Positions 11,181 through 22,597 of a stretch of DNA of 64,000 nucleotides are shown in pieces. The DNA is taken from assembly GCF_040869045.1 (NCBI RefSeq), contig NC_090321.1, positions 28,703,426 through 28,767,425 of the forward strand, written 5' to 3'. Source of the stretch: Eurosta solidaginis (taxonomy: Eukaryota > Arthropoda > Insecta > Diptera > Tephritidae). Under the pieces are notes generated by a model. It made no database searches, was not told the origin of the DNA, and saw nothing but the letters and a program-made list of their open reading frames with translations. Made by a program: the position numbers and the translations under genes. How positions within the stretch are numbered: the stretch's first letter is position 1; the number at the start of each line of letters is the position of its first letter.

Positions 11181-11823
11181 TATATTCATATGTAAATTTG
11201 TAACTTGAAATGTACGAACTTTTGATTTTGTTATTTTAAGAATTTTTGGTTATGATGCATAAAGTGTATTTATTTATATTTTGCGTATTCAAATATGGAT
11301 TTTATTTATGGCATATTTTATGAGAAAATATGTCGACCGTGGAATTTCTTGTGTACCTACTATGTGTTCAGAAGAATATATACTTACATATGTGTAGGTA
11401 TTTATAGGTAAGTATTATAACAGGCAAATTGCTCAAATGTGTATGAAATGAAAATGTTCCCAAACGATATTTCAAGAATATTTTCACTTGCAAGATAGTT
11501 TTAGAAGATTCTAAAAAATTACATTTTTTCTATTTCCCTTCTTAAATAGCCAACTATAAATTTTAGAATGTTTCTTAACTGTGTTTTTTTTTTTTTTGCA
11601 GTGAACCATAATTTATGTTCAACTTTAATCACTTTTACATTGCACCAAATACGGCATTTTGGCTATTGTTTAATCAACTACTCGCACGTAAAACGAACAC
11701 GAAAATAGCAATGGAAATTTGTATTCAATTTCATTAAATAACCTAACTTTTTTTAACATTCTTATATGAGCTTCACTTGAATGTTGGTTTCTATGCAATC
11801 TATGTAGGTAACTATTTTATACA
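11181..11823. other. No recognised feature
   Basis: AT-rich unique-looking sequence with no coding or repeat signal. Confidence 0.4.
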
Positions 11824-12720
11824 AAATTAGCAGACCCGACATACGTTTTTCTGCCCTATATTTGGTTTATCTGCATACATTTTAATAAGCTTTATCCGTC
11901 TAACTCTGCCCTCGCCCCTCTACACTTTTTTATGATCTTTGTATTCACTCCTACCTCCGTATTTTTCGCTTCATCTATCTCCATCCTCGTCTCATTCTAT
12001 CTCTTTCTCAGTCTCCTTCTGCTTCTCTCTTTTCTCTTCTCTCAAGTTTTTCTTACTCTTCTTCATATCTTATTGCCAGCCCCAGAGGGTGGTATGTATT
12101 TTGTTCCAGTTCCATTCCGAGTATCAGTCCCAGTCCCACTCCGAGTCTCAGTCTCAGTCCCAGTCCTAGTCCTAATCCCAGTCTCAGTCCATCTCTGGTC
12201 TACTTCCCGGAAAAAAGCATCGGAAATACTAATATAGGCAAATTTATATACCAAATTTCAGGCAAATCGAATAGGACGTATGTAAATAGGTATGCGGGTA
12301 TTATTCATTCATGTCTTTTTTTCGGTTTCGCATGCATATTTATCAGTTTTGCTAGGTTGATGCAACTAAATCGAATGTCACAATGAGAATTACTTTAAAG
12401 CTCTCAGCAACAGCTTCAATTTGATACCCATAATAAAAAAACACATTCTAGGCGTTCAGGGGCCCACGTTTTGTCTTATATCTCGAGACCCTAGTCACCC
12501 AGGGGTACGAAAATTACCCCCTACCAAAGCAATCATCAACAGCTTTCATTTGATATCTATACTCTATAAACACATTCTAGGGGTCCTCGGGTCCACGTTT
12601 CGAGACACTGTGGGTCGATCCTGAATTTTCTTTGCTATAAACCGTGGAAATCGGTTCGTGCGTTCTGGAGTTATAGCTTCGGGAAGGAAAAACCGACTTA
12701 TTTTTATGTTATAGATAAAA
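11824..12720 (+). repeat. Interspersed repeat 'E', copy 1, with C/T tract and CAGTCC minisatellite
   Basis: Begins 'agcagacccgacatacg', like the copy at 30099. It holds a T/C tract (about 11930-12070) and a short CAGTCCCAGTCC array (about 12125-12190). It ends with 'aaatcggttcgtgcgttctgg' and 'cttatttttatgttatagat'. This end style is common in non-autonomous insect repeats, but I cannot name the class. A Helentron-like element sits directly at its right end (12721). Confidence 0.6.
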
Positions 12721-14157
12721 ACAAGTAAGGAAGGGAAAATCAACATGTAGGAAAATGAACCTAGGGCAACCCTGGAATGTGGTTGTTCGATATGGGTATC
12801 AAATGAAAAGTGTTAATGAGTATTTTAAAAGGGCGTGGTGGTAGTTGTATATGTGAAGGTGTTTTCGAGATATTGATCATAATATGGCCCAGGGCGACCC
12901 AGAACATCATCTGTCGGGTACCGCTAACTTATTTATATATGTAATACCACGAACAGTATTCCTGCCAATATTCCAAGGGCTTTTGATTTCGTTTTGCAGA
13001 ACTTTTTCATTTTCTTCTACTTAATTTGGTAGGTGTTATACCCATTTTGCAAAGTTTTTTTCCAAAGTTATATTTTGCGTAAATAAACCAATCCAATTAC
13101 CATGCTTCATCCCTTTTTTCGTATTTGGTATAGAATTATGGATTTTTTTTTCATTTTCCATAACTTTCGATATCGAAAAAGTTGGCGTGGTCATAGTCGG
13201 ATTTCGGCCATTTTTTACACCAATACAAAGTGAGTTCAGGTACGTGAACTGTGTTTAGTAAAGATATATCGATTTTCGCTCAAGTTATCGTGTTAACGGC
13301 CGAGCAGAAGGACAGACGGTCGACTGTGTATAAAAACTGGGCGTGGCGTCAACCGATTTCCCCCTTTTTCACAGAAACCAATTATCGTTCTAGAATCTAA
13401 GCCCCTACGAAATTTCACAAGGATTTGTAAATTTTTGTTCGACTTATCTCATTAAAAGTATCCTAGACAAATTAAATGAAAAGGAGCGGAGCCACGCCTA
13501 TTTTGAAATTTTGCTTTATTTTTGTATTTTATTGCACCATATCATTACTGAAGTCGAATGTTGACATAATTTACTAATATACTGTAAATATATTAAATTT
13601 TTTGTTAAATTATTAAGGATACATATAGTAATAGGAGTAACGTTCCTGCCAAATTTCATCAGCTTCAACGACTGCCAAATTACAGCTTGCAAAACTTTTA
13701 AATTACCTTCTTTTAAAAGTGGGCGGCGCCACGCCCGTTGTTCAAAATCTTACTAATTTTCTATTCCGCGTCATAAGTTCAACTCACCCACCAAGTTTCA
13801 TCGCTTTGTCCGTCTTTGGTAATGAATTATCGCACCTTTTCGGTTTTTCGAAATTTTCGATATCGAAAAAGTGGGCGTGGGTATAGTTCGATATCGTTCA
13901 TTTTAAATAGCGATGAGTTCCCAGGAACCTACATAATAAATTTCATCAAGATACCTCAAAATTTACTCAAGTTATCGTGTTAAGGGACAGACGGACGGAC
14001 GGACGGACGGACATGGCTTAATGAAATTTTTTTTTTTCGATACTGATGATTTTGATATATGGAAGTCTATATCTATCTCGATTCCTTTATACCTGTACAA
14101 CCATCCGTTATCCAATCAAAGTTAATATACTATGTGACCTCTGCTCACCTAAGTATA
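12721..14157 (-). mobile_element. Helentron-like element, family A, copy 2 (reverse), 3' hairpin deleted
   Basis: Reads ACAAGTAAGGAAGGG at the left and ...AAGTATA at the right on the top strand, the reverse of 4060-5739. It shares the GACGGACGGACGGACGG block (about 13990-14010), the CCACGCC words and one 130-bp unit (about 12780-12900). Unlike the other copies, the tail runs straight into the interior: the GTTCGG...CCGAAC hairpin and its subterminal repeat are missing. This points to a deletion after insertion, or to a copy made from a defective source. Confidence 0.75.
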
Positions 14158-14390
14158 ATAAAATGTTACGTATACGCAGCGGTAGCCATCTTTTTATGTG
14201 GTACGGATATGTTTGGTACACCCAATCGGTTGTTTTTTTATAAAAAAAACGTGCTAATTATTTTCGATAATTTAAGAATAAACTTTCAAAAGTTTCGAAA
14301 AAATTCAGGAAAATTCAACGAAAGTTTCGAGCTGTTTATTTAAAATTTTACAAATTTTTCTTTTGGGTATACAATTTCGTAACCCAATTA

Positions 14391-14607
14391 ATGTTTGTTA
14401 GTCTAACAAAGAGCGAGTTAAAGGTCTCTCAAAATTGCGTTGATTTCCGACATTTCTTTTCGAAATTTGTTTAATATTTTCCTTTATAGTAAGGGCGCAT
14501 ATTTTTAATTTTTATATGTAGGAAAATGTTAAGCACACTTCGGAAATTAATTGTTAAAATTCAATGCGAATTTTGAGTGAGCTATAATTGGTGCTTTGTT
14601 AGACTAA
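14391..14607. mobile_element. Small inverted-repeat element, possible MITE
   Basis: TTAGTCTAACAAAG at about 14398-14412 is mirrored by CTTTGTTAGACTAA at about 14594-14608. Flanking CCCAATTAAT and ATTTATTGGG extend the pairing. It is non-coding. The left arm is itself partly palindromic (GTTAGTCTAAC), so part of the match is automatic. Confidence 0.4.
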
Positions 14608-15982
14608 AATTTATTGGGCTATAAAGTTCAGAAATCTTTAAATAAAGATATCCTTATTTTCGTGAAATTTTTCTCAATTTTTTTATTTGTTGTCTTTAAC
14701 AAAAGACAAACCATAACTTTCTTTAATACATATAAATTTGTGAAACTTTCATTCATTGAATTAGGTGGAGTTTCACCTAAAATTATTTGGTTAATAACCC
14801 AAACTCACTTTTCCTAATCTGAAAACGTTTTTCGGACATATTGAAAGGAAGATTACTCTGTACTTAATATGTCTGGTAACAATGTTATACAAAGACTTTC
14901 CTGTGCTTACTCGGATTCACGGCGTGTGCCTTAAGCTCCACCTCTTTGGAGAATTTTTGGTTTTTTTAATTTTTTCAGCGAAGGAAGCTAGAATAATACT
15001 AAAATTTTGATGTATATAGCAGACGAAAAAACATAAATCCATTTATAAAATTTTATAAAATACTGAGTATCTACCCTTAACTTTTCCAGTATAAGTAATT
15101 CCAATTTTAATTTGTTTCCCTTCAACATATTTTAGAAAAATTCAAGGTCTTGGAAATTTTGAAATAAAAAGCTTACTCTATTTGCCAACTTGACCTCGCT
15201 GATGTACATTTGTTCACAATTTGTGAAGGCTCTTACCTGACGTCAATTTTAGTAGGCATTAATATTACCACTACCTACAGTTCTTCTCCACTATGAACCA
15301 GTATACTACTGTTCATAGTCTGTGAAACTTAAGAAGTGCAATCAGTTAGTGTCTCCACTTTAACATTATACAAACTTATTGCTAGCTAAGTTGTCTGTAT
15401 TCCATTAGAAGCCTACCGTTATTTTGTTATTCGGTGCGAATTTTTGTTAAACGAGTAAAATGTATCAGAGAATTTCGCATGTCACTTTTGCTACGTTAGT
15501 GAAGCAGATATATTATTCATCATCATCAGTTAGACGTTATATTTGATTTAAGATTTATATATGTAAAAAGCCCAAAAGTCTAGCACCGTTCTCTTACGGA
15601 GTTTTTTAATTTGTTACATGTAAGAGGCTGACCATTATTCAAATTTTACCCGATGCTCAATAAATGCAGGCGAAGGTTGTAATTTTGGTATATTTACTGT
15701 ATAGAGTCCAACAGAATGTATAAGCGTAGGAGTAGTGTGTGACATGAGCGAAATCACACAGCAACCCAAAGTCAATATATCAATTATATACAAATTAAAG
15801 TCCCTTAACATATACACAGTTTTTATGCATGAAAGTACTCGAACGGATGCTACACTGCTGTTTTGCTGGAAATAGATAGGCAGTGAAAATAAGAGCAAAT
15901 GCATGGTTTTAGTTACTGATATACAAAGTGTTAACAGCGGCTTCTGTGGTGTCGTGGTTGCGTGCCCCACCTTGCTCACCCA
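14608..15982. other. Unassigned DNA
   Basis: No recognised gene or repeat. A minus-strand 114-codon frame at 15635-15979 shows no motif and runs into the poly-C tract. Confidence 0.4.
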
Positions 15983-15999
15983 CCCCCCCCCCCCCCCCC
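15983..15999 (+). repeat. C17 homopolymer
   Basis: An uninterrupted run of 17 C in an otherwise AT-rich region, preceded by CTCACCCAC. The length is likely unstable in sequencing as well as in vivo. Confidence 0.9.
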
Positions 16000-16021
16000 A
16001 AATTTTAAAAACAAGTTGGAA

Positions 16022-16078
16022 AATAAGCTCGACCTAAAATCTCTTCGGAGGTTATCGCGCATTACATTTATTTATTTA
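16022..16078 (+). mobile_element. 3' end fragment of the tRNA-headed SINE
   Basis: Reads 'gctcgacctaaaatctcttc' then 'ggaggttatcgcgcattaca' and an ATTTATTTATTT tail, matching the tail end of the SINE at 17414-17760. Everything upstream in the SINE is absent. Confidence 0.7.
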
Positions 16079-16219
16079 AAGGGTTTAAAAACCAAAGAAT
16101 GGGGGTTTGGGGGTTTTGGTTAAGGTTTAAGTTTTGTTGGTTGCAACACCTTTGTAAATTATTTGGTTAGATTTGCATGAGGTAATAAAGCGCAAACAAA
16201 GAAAAAATAATAATTAGAA

Positions 16220-16634
16220 TAAAATAACATAAACTAGAACAAAATAGAATAAAATAAAATAAAATAAGATAAAATAAAATAAAACAAGATAAGATAAAAT
16301 AAAATAAAATAAAATAAAGTAAAATAAAATAAAATAAAAGAAAAAATAAATAAAGTAAGATACAATATAATAAAATAAAACAAAATAAATTAAAAAAAAA
16401 AAATAAAATTAAAAAAAATAAAATAAAATAAGATAAAATAAAGCAAAATAAAGCAAAAATAAAATCAACAACTTAAAAACATAAAACAAAATAAAATAAA
16501 ATAAAATGAAATAAAACAAAATAAAATAAAATAATATAAGATAAAATAAAGAATTTAATAAAAAATAAATAAATTAGGTTTAATTATCTTAAATTAAATT
16601 AAATTAAAATAAATTAAATTAAATTAAATTAAAT
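16220..16634 (+). repeat. AAAAT/AAATA microsatellite region
   Basis: About 400 bp of degenerate (AAAAT)n, changing to (AAATT)n near 16590-16634. It begins after a repeat tail and ends exactly where the composite SINE unit starts. Low complexity; no coding value. Confidence 0.9.
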
Positions 16635-17350
16635 TAAGAATTCATGAGCTTAACACCGGCTTATAATAATTGAATTTCAATTATTATGTTTTCTAAGAGA
16701 AACTGAAGAGAAAGAAACATTTACTGGCATATTGCGATGGACCCATTTCGAAAACCCCCAACGTAATCATCATCAGGCAATTTTGTAATGTTATCAAAGG
16801 TTTCACCGGGATTCGAACCGTGAATCACATGGTGAAATTGCAGTGGCCTTTAACCACTAGGTCATCCTGCTGGTATTTGTTTTCATGCTTAATTCAGTTT
16901 TTCTCATCTCTACACTAACAACACAATTGAGACATTTTGTCTCTATATTGAATTGTGTGCCATGTAGATTTGTTTTTGTAAAGTTCTTCTTCGTTGCGAA
17001 TGAGAAGCTTTGTAAACCGTGCTCAGTTGTACATATTTATGTATGTTTGTTTAATGGTGTGTTCAGTTTATACTTATATTTAAGAATTCATGAACTTAAC
17101 ACCGGCTTATAATAATTGAATTTCAATTATTATGTTTTCTAAGAGAAACTGAAAAGAAAGAAACATTTACATGGCACACAAATCAATATAGAGACAAAAT
17201 GTCTCAATTGTGTTGTTAGTGTAGAAATGAGAAAAACTAAATTAAGGATGAAAACAAATACCAGCAGGATGGCCTAGTGGTTAAAGGCTACTGCAGTTTA
17301 ACCATGTGACTCACGGTTCGAATCCCGGTGAAACCTTTGATAACATTACA
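16635..17350. mobile_element. Two copies of a tRNA-like repeat, one internally inverted
   Basis: A 90-bp segment ('taagaattcatga' to 'gaaacatttac') occurs in the same direction at 16635-16724 and 17081-17170. A second segment of about 182 bp occurs in opposite directions at 16784-16965 (minus) and 17169-17350 (plus). The second segment holds a tRNA-like promoter: A-box-like 'tggcctagtggttaaagg' and B-box GGTTCGAATCCC. In the right copy the two parts abut; in the left copy the tRNA-like part is flipped and separated by about 59 bp. The acceptor and T stems do not pair well, so this is not a working tRNA. Confidence 0.65.
17265..17338 (+). mobile_element. tRNA-like (Pol III promoter) segment of the right copy
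   Basis: 'gcaggatggcctagtggtta' provides a good A box, and GGTTCGAATCCC, about 45 bp later, matches the B-box consensus exactly. The 3' strand does not complement the 5' strand to form an acceptor stem, which is typical of a tRNA-derived SINE head and not of a tRNA gene. The mirror copy is at 16797-16872 on the minus strand. Confidence 0.6.
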
Positions 17351-17413
17351 AGCCAAAGGCTTATCCGTTAATTTACACGAAATATTATTATTTTTTTAAA
17401 TTATTATTTTTTT

Positions 17414-17760
17414 TCCGCCTACCACACCGTATGCCCTGGGTTCACACCCCGGTCAAAACAACATCAAAATTTTAGAAATAAGTTTTTTCAATTAGAAGAA
17501 AATTTTTCTAAGCGGGGTCGGCCCTCGGCAGTATTTGACAAGCGCTCCGGGTGTATTTCTGCCATGAAAAGCTCTCAGTGAAAACTGATCTGCCTTGCAG
17601 ATGCCGTTCGGAGTCGGCATAAAACATGTAGGTCACGTCCGGCCAATTTGTAGGGAAAATCAAGAGGAGCACGACGCAAAATGGAAGAGAAGCTTGGCCT
17701 TAGATCTCTTCGGAGGGTATCGCGCCTTATATTTATTTTTGTTTTATTTTATTATTATTT
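17414..17760 (+). mobile_element. tRNA-headed SINE, head 5'-truncated
   Basis: Same family as 57181-57537. The A-box part of the head is lost; the sequence starts inside it at 'ccgcctaccacaccg', keeps the B box (GGGTTCACACCCC), and runs through 'gcggggtcggccctcggcag' and 'gccttgcagatgccgttcgg' to the end 'atcgcgccttatatttattt'. It is a Pol III retroposon: non-coding and dependent on a LINE. Confidence 0.8.
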
Positions 17761-17770
17761 TTTTAGAGTG

Positions 17771-17960
17771 ACGGGTGGGACTACTGATCTGGTCAGTTCA
17801 ATGAATTCATATTAAATCGTTTTCGAAATGGTCGGGCTTACGCCAAAATGGTGCTTGTTATCGGAACTTACCGGATATATACCCTGCAAAAGACAACAAC
17901 AATATCGATAACACTCCAGAAAACCTTGTAGAAGTGTCTTTATAGGTACGACAACAACAG
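17771..17960 (+). repeat. Interspersed repeat 'R', 3' fragment
   Basis: Shares 'atggtcgggcttacgccaaa', 'tggtgcttgttatcggaac' and the CGACAACAACAGCAA tail with the copy at 9066-9478. It starts immediately after the SINE at 17414-17760, so the two are stacked. Confidence 0.6.
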
Positions 17961-19490
17961 CAATATCCCGATTGTACATTAACTTAATCTATACATTAAA
18001 CCACGAATCAATTAGAAGCTCATTTTAATAATTGGACGTTGTGGCAGCGCACTCCTGTTCATTATTATTATTTTTTTTTTTATTTTTTTTATTATTTATA
18101 TATTTTTTATGTTTTTTTTGTAATGTAAAATTAAAATTCAACTTTGCGCTTCGGTGTGAATATTTATTGTATCTTCAAGAAACTAAGGAAATTTAATAAA
18201 ATTGGATTGCTAGATAAATATGCTTCAAATTTTTCTTGCATTAAAAGACAATCACTTGATGCTGTCTTTTTTGATGGAATGACCCATATACAACTTGATG
18301 CTTGCCTCAGTCGTATTGCTGTCAAGGTATACCCAATTTTTAACATAGTTTTTTTCTAGTTTTTTGCAGATTTTTATCTTAAACTGAAAGTTCATTTTAT
18401 ATGATTTGCCTTACCCCAGGCTTAGGGCTTTTTAAGTCACCTTCCGCATACAAACACTAAAAAAAAATTCGCCTTTGCACTCTCATATTTTTACATGTCA
18501 TAAAATTTTGTGTTTGTTAGAATTTATGATATTGTCAACGTTTTTATTGCTGTTGAAAGCTTTTTTCGTATTGCGTTTCTCACAAAAAAAAAATGACATT
18601 GAATACTTGTGCATGAGCGTGCGATGGTGTGTGTGTTTGCATGTATGGGATTACTTTACACCTTTGTTGATTATTATTATTGCTACTCAAAACAACAAAA
18701 AGAGCGTAAAAAACAAAGCAGCATAAAATACAAATACAACCAAGCTTGTAAAGTGTGAAGTGAAGTGCTTTGTTGTGTGATGTGTGTCAGCGTTCGTGGT
18801 GATGAGATACGATCATATGATGTGCACATCACCTACTTTTGCTTTAACATATATTCAGATAAGATTTTGGCAAAAAGGGTCTTTGGCGTTGATGGTATCT
18901 TCATATATACGGATTTATTGTGGTGTGAGAACGAAAGTATCTCAAAGTGACAAACGATTAATGACGGTAATGGGCCCACTTGAGAATCGCGTATATATGT
19001 TTCATGCTAAAATGTTTTGTATTTTTTTTTTTTTTTTTTTTTTTTGTGTATATATATTTATGTTCTTATGTAAGTGTAACATAAATCAAAATTTTTGAAT
19101 ATGGGTTGTGCCAATTTTTAGTAGGACCCAGACAATGATACATGATATTACCTGCGTATACACATATGTATATACACTTATATCTCTCTACGTATCTATT
19201 TGAGAAATTCATGTGCACCTTTATTTACGTGCCAAATCTGTGCTGAATTAATGTGACACAGTTTGCGCCATTTGATTGAACAAATTGTTTTATATTTTAT
19301 GATCGTCTGATTTAACTTTTTACTTTGGTCGTTAAAGATGTGAGCTTTCTGTTTTCATATACAAAATTTGCCTTAACCACAATTTAAACTGTATACGCGT
19401 GAAGGTAATTTTATGCAATAAGCTTTCTATAATGTGTGAACATTTTTGGTTTTATTGCGAGTACAATCAATAAAACGCATATACATATAT
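17961..19490. other. Unassigned AT-rich DNA with poly-T tracts
   Basis: Poly-T runs near 18065-18120 and 19021-19045. Open frames at 18144-18359, 18475-18726 and 18784-19098 have no motif I recognise; the last crosses the poly-T run. Confidence 0.4.
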
Positions 19491-19496
19491 ACAACA

Positions 19497-20400
19497 CCAC
19501 CAGCTCCGTAAAGATCTGGAAGGAACTCTACACGCCATTCGAAATCAAACAAGGCTTCATACAAGGCGCCTCCCTTTCGTACTATTTCTTGAACACAATG
19601 CTTATGAAGTTAGTTCTTGCAGCAGAACTAAACGCGCCGTGGGTTCTGCCTCCTCTGGATTGGATAAAAAGACAGACATGTGGGTTTTGAAGTAAATGAG
19701 AACAAGACAAAGTTCCTGCTGCCATCCAAAAAGGAATTGACACTTTTTCGCCTTGGCAGCCACGTCACTATTGACGGATAAAAATTTAAGACTGTGAAGG
19801 ATTTCGTCTATTTTGGAAACAGCACTTAAAGGAAAAACAATGTCAGCTTAGATGTTAAACAAAGAATACCTTTTGCTGAAAAATGCTACATTGGACTGAG
19901 TGAGCAATTGAAAATAAAGTCCTCTCTCGACGAACAAAAAACGACGTTCTATAAGTCACTCATCATACCTGTCTTGATGTTTGGCTCTGAAGCATGGACG
20001 ATAAGGAGAGAAGATGATATGGCTCTTGGAGTGCTCGAGATAAAAGTGCTCCGGAAGATTTAGGGGCCTGTCTGTAATGCCGATGGCGAGTATCGAAGCA
20101 GATATACTGATGAACTGATTAAGTTTAAACAGATATAAAAATAGTAAAGCGAACAAAGGTTTCGCTGACTAGGTTATGTTATGCGTATAGACGAAACGTT
20201 CCGGCCAAGTAAGTATTGCAGTTGATTTCGCAGTTTGAAAGCAGAGTTTGAATTGGGGAGGCACGTGAGCGAAGACTTTACCTCACTTGGTGCATCCAAC
20301 TGGTGTTGTTACGAAACGGCCAAAATCGCTTAGGCTTTTAAGCGCCTGTTAACAATGGTCGTATGGAGTAAAGGTGTTAAATATCTAAAAGCTATTATAT
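19497..20400 (+). pseudogene. Non-LTR reverse transcriptase remnant ('endonuclease-reverse transcriptase' type)
   Basis: Decayed LINE coding sequence in several frames. FEIKQGFIQGASL (the 'QG' block) lies at about 19540-19575. The YADD region is deleted: the text jumps to NENKTKFLLPSKKEL, then FRLGSHVTIDG, KTVKDFVYFGNS, LIIPVLMFGSEAWTIRR, GVLEIKVLRKI and RWLGYVMRIDETFRP (the last two after further shifts). It ends in DFTSLGASNWCY. This motif order matches a LINE group widespread in insects, often listed simply as endonuclease-reverse transcriptase; its clade is uncertain to me. It is non-functional because the catalytic aspartates and the N-terminal nuclease are missing. Confidence 0.8.
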
Positions 20401-20539
20401 AAAGGTAGTTGTGCACCATATTTGCAGACAATTGACCTTTACCTTCAACAACTGAGGCGACCATATAACTCACGCCTAGTATCAAGGACAACAACTTGAA
20501 AACAAAAAGCTACACATAAAGCAATGGCTATAAGTATAA

Positions 20540-21333
20540 ACAAGTAAGGACGGAACTGTTCTCGGCTGTGCCGAAGACTTCATACCTTTCATGAAAGGGG
20601 CTGAACAATAAACTTATACCGTTCGTAATCTCCAAATAATCGGATGTATAAGATAAGAAATATATAGTGAACAGATGGACATACCTAAACGATATTTAAG
20701 ATAAATACAAAATAAAAAATGGCAAAAAACCCCCTTATCTGAACGATCGGTTGTATGGGATATATATTATATATAGCTTCGATAGAAATGATTTTTACAG
20801 GAAATCTTCTATGATATATTAGAATATATATCACCAAGTTTCACGTTTTTATATAGGAAACTAAGGGAGAAATGGCTAAAAATCTTTCTATCTGAACGAT
20901 GGGTTGTATGGGATATATACTATATATAGCTCCGATCGAACTGATTTTTTCAGGATATCTTCGATGATATATTAGAATATATATCACCGAGTTTCACGTT
21001 TATACTTTCTAAATTGCGGGAGGAATGGCCAAAATCGTCTTATCTGAACGATCGGTTGTATGGGAGATATATGTTATAGTGGTCCGCTCCTACCGGATCC
21101 GACAAATGTCTAATATAATACAAAAATACATCCTTGTGCCAAATTTCATTGAGATATCTCAAAATTTGAGGGACTAGTTTGCGTTCAAACAGACAGACGG
21201 ACATGGCTATATCAACTCAGTTCTTCGCGCTGATCAATTCCGTATACTTAATGGTGAGTCTCCTTCTATATTTCTCAATGTTACAAACATCGGACCAAAG
21301 TTAATATACCATTTCATGTTCATGAAAGGTATA
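20540..21333 (-). mobile_element. Helentron-like element, family B, copy 1 (reverse, short)
   Basis: Left end ACAAGTAAGGACGG, then the hairpin CTCGGCTGTGCCGAAG and subterminal word CATACCTTTCATGAA. The right end has the matching inverse TTCATGAAAGGTATA before AAA. The interior has CAGACAGACGGACATGGC (about 21188-21206) and three diverged tandem modules (for example 'gggatatatactatatatag'). It is shorter than the 1.26-1.37 kb copies at 39305 and 49719. Non-coding. Confidence 0.75.
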
Positions 21334-21874
21334 AAATTGGAAATATTGAAAAGTAAATTTATTTTTATTTGTACGTACAGAATATGCATCTGTTTTCTTT
21401 TTCTTTTACTCTACAACTAATGGCCTAATTTAAATGACTTAAAAAAAATACTGAAAATATTAATTAACCCACAAACGGATATCACAAACAACTCTTCACA
21501 AGTCTAGTCAATTTATAGCATTTAATAGTGGTAAATATATATGTATATATAAATATATATACATCTTTTTATATAGGTATTTGTGTCTTCATATTACTGT
21601 ATTTGCTTGCTTCAAGACGTCGTAAATTATTTTTTATTACCCTTGAAGGCAACCACAGCTATCCGGTGTTGCATTGCAAAGTGCTCCATTTGCTCTGGTC
21701 TTAAACTTCACATTCATTTACACACATAAAGTGTGAGTGGTTTACTTGAATACTGTTTACATATATACATACATATTTAAGCACCTTGACTTGCAATACA
21801 AATTGTGACTCTACTTGTGGGTTTTTTTGGTGTATTTTCTTATTTGGTGTTTTTTTTTACAATAACCCTCTTTT
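21334..21874. other. No recognised feature
   Basis: AT-rich spacer between two Helentron-like elements of different families. Confidence 0.4.
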
Positions 21875-22597
21875 TATACCCAGCTGTACTTATACAAGGG
21901 TATTATAACATTCATTAGATAACGGTTGGTTGTACAGGTATAAAGGAATCGAGATAGATATAGACTTCCATATATCAAAATCTTCAGTATCGAAAAAAAA
22001 TTTGATTGAGCCATGTTCATCCGTCCGTCCTTCCGTCCGCCCGTTAACACGATAACTTGAGTAAATATTGAGATATCTTCACCAAATTGCACGAGCTTAT
22101 ATGGACCCAAAATAGATTGGTATTGAAAATGAGCGAAATCGGATGAATACCACGCCCACTTTTTACATATATAACATTTTGGAAAACAAAAAAAACCTGA
22201 TTATCTAGTAAATAATACACTTAGAATGTTGAAATTTGACGTGGGGACTGATATTGAGACTCTTTATAAAAAAATGGGCGTAGCACCGCCCACTTATGAT
22301 AAAATCCATTTTACAAATATTATTAATCATAAATCAAAAATCGTTAAACTTATCGTGACAAAATTCGGCAGAAAGGTTGGCTTTACTATAAGGAATGCTT
22401 TAAAGAAAAATTAACGAAATCGGTTAAGGACGACGCCCGCTTTTAAATAAAATATTTTTAAAAAGGTGGACGAATAAAATAAGCTTTATCAGCCTTGCAA
22501 CACTATTAAGCACATAAAACAAACAACAACAGCATTTCAAGTGTACAACTGGGTATGTAACGTTCGGTTTCACCCGAACTTAGACTTCCTTACTTGT
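21875..22597 (+). mobile_element. Helentron-like element, family A variant, copy 3
   Basis: Starts TATACCCAGCTGT after a T run and ends CTTCCTTACTTGT before T. The subterminal repeat differs from copies 1 and 4 (TACCCAGCTGT paired with ACAACTGGGTA at about 22545-22556), yet the hairpin GTTCGG-TTTCAC-CCGAAC and the tail are the same. The CCGTCCGTCC and CCACGCCCAC words are present. There is no 130-bp array. Confidence 0.75.

Noticed and set aside
16797..17338. Two tRNA genes
   Set aside because: A and B boxes are good, but acceptor and T stems do not pair and the surrounding sequence is duplicated; this fits a tRNA-derived repeat.
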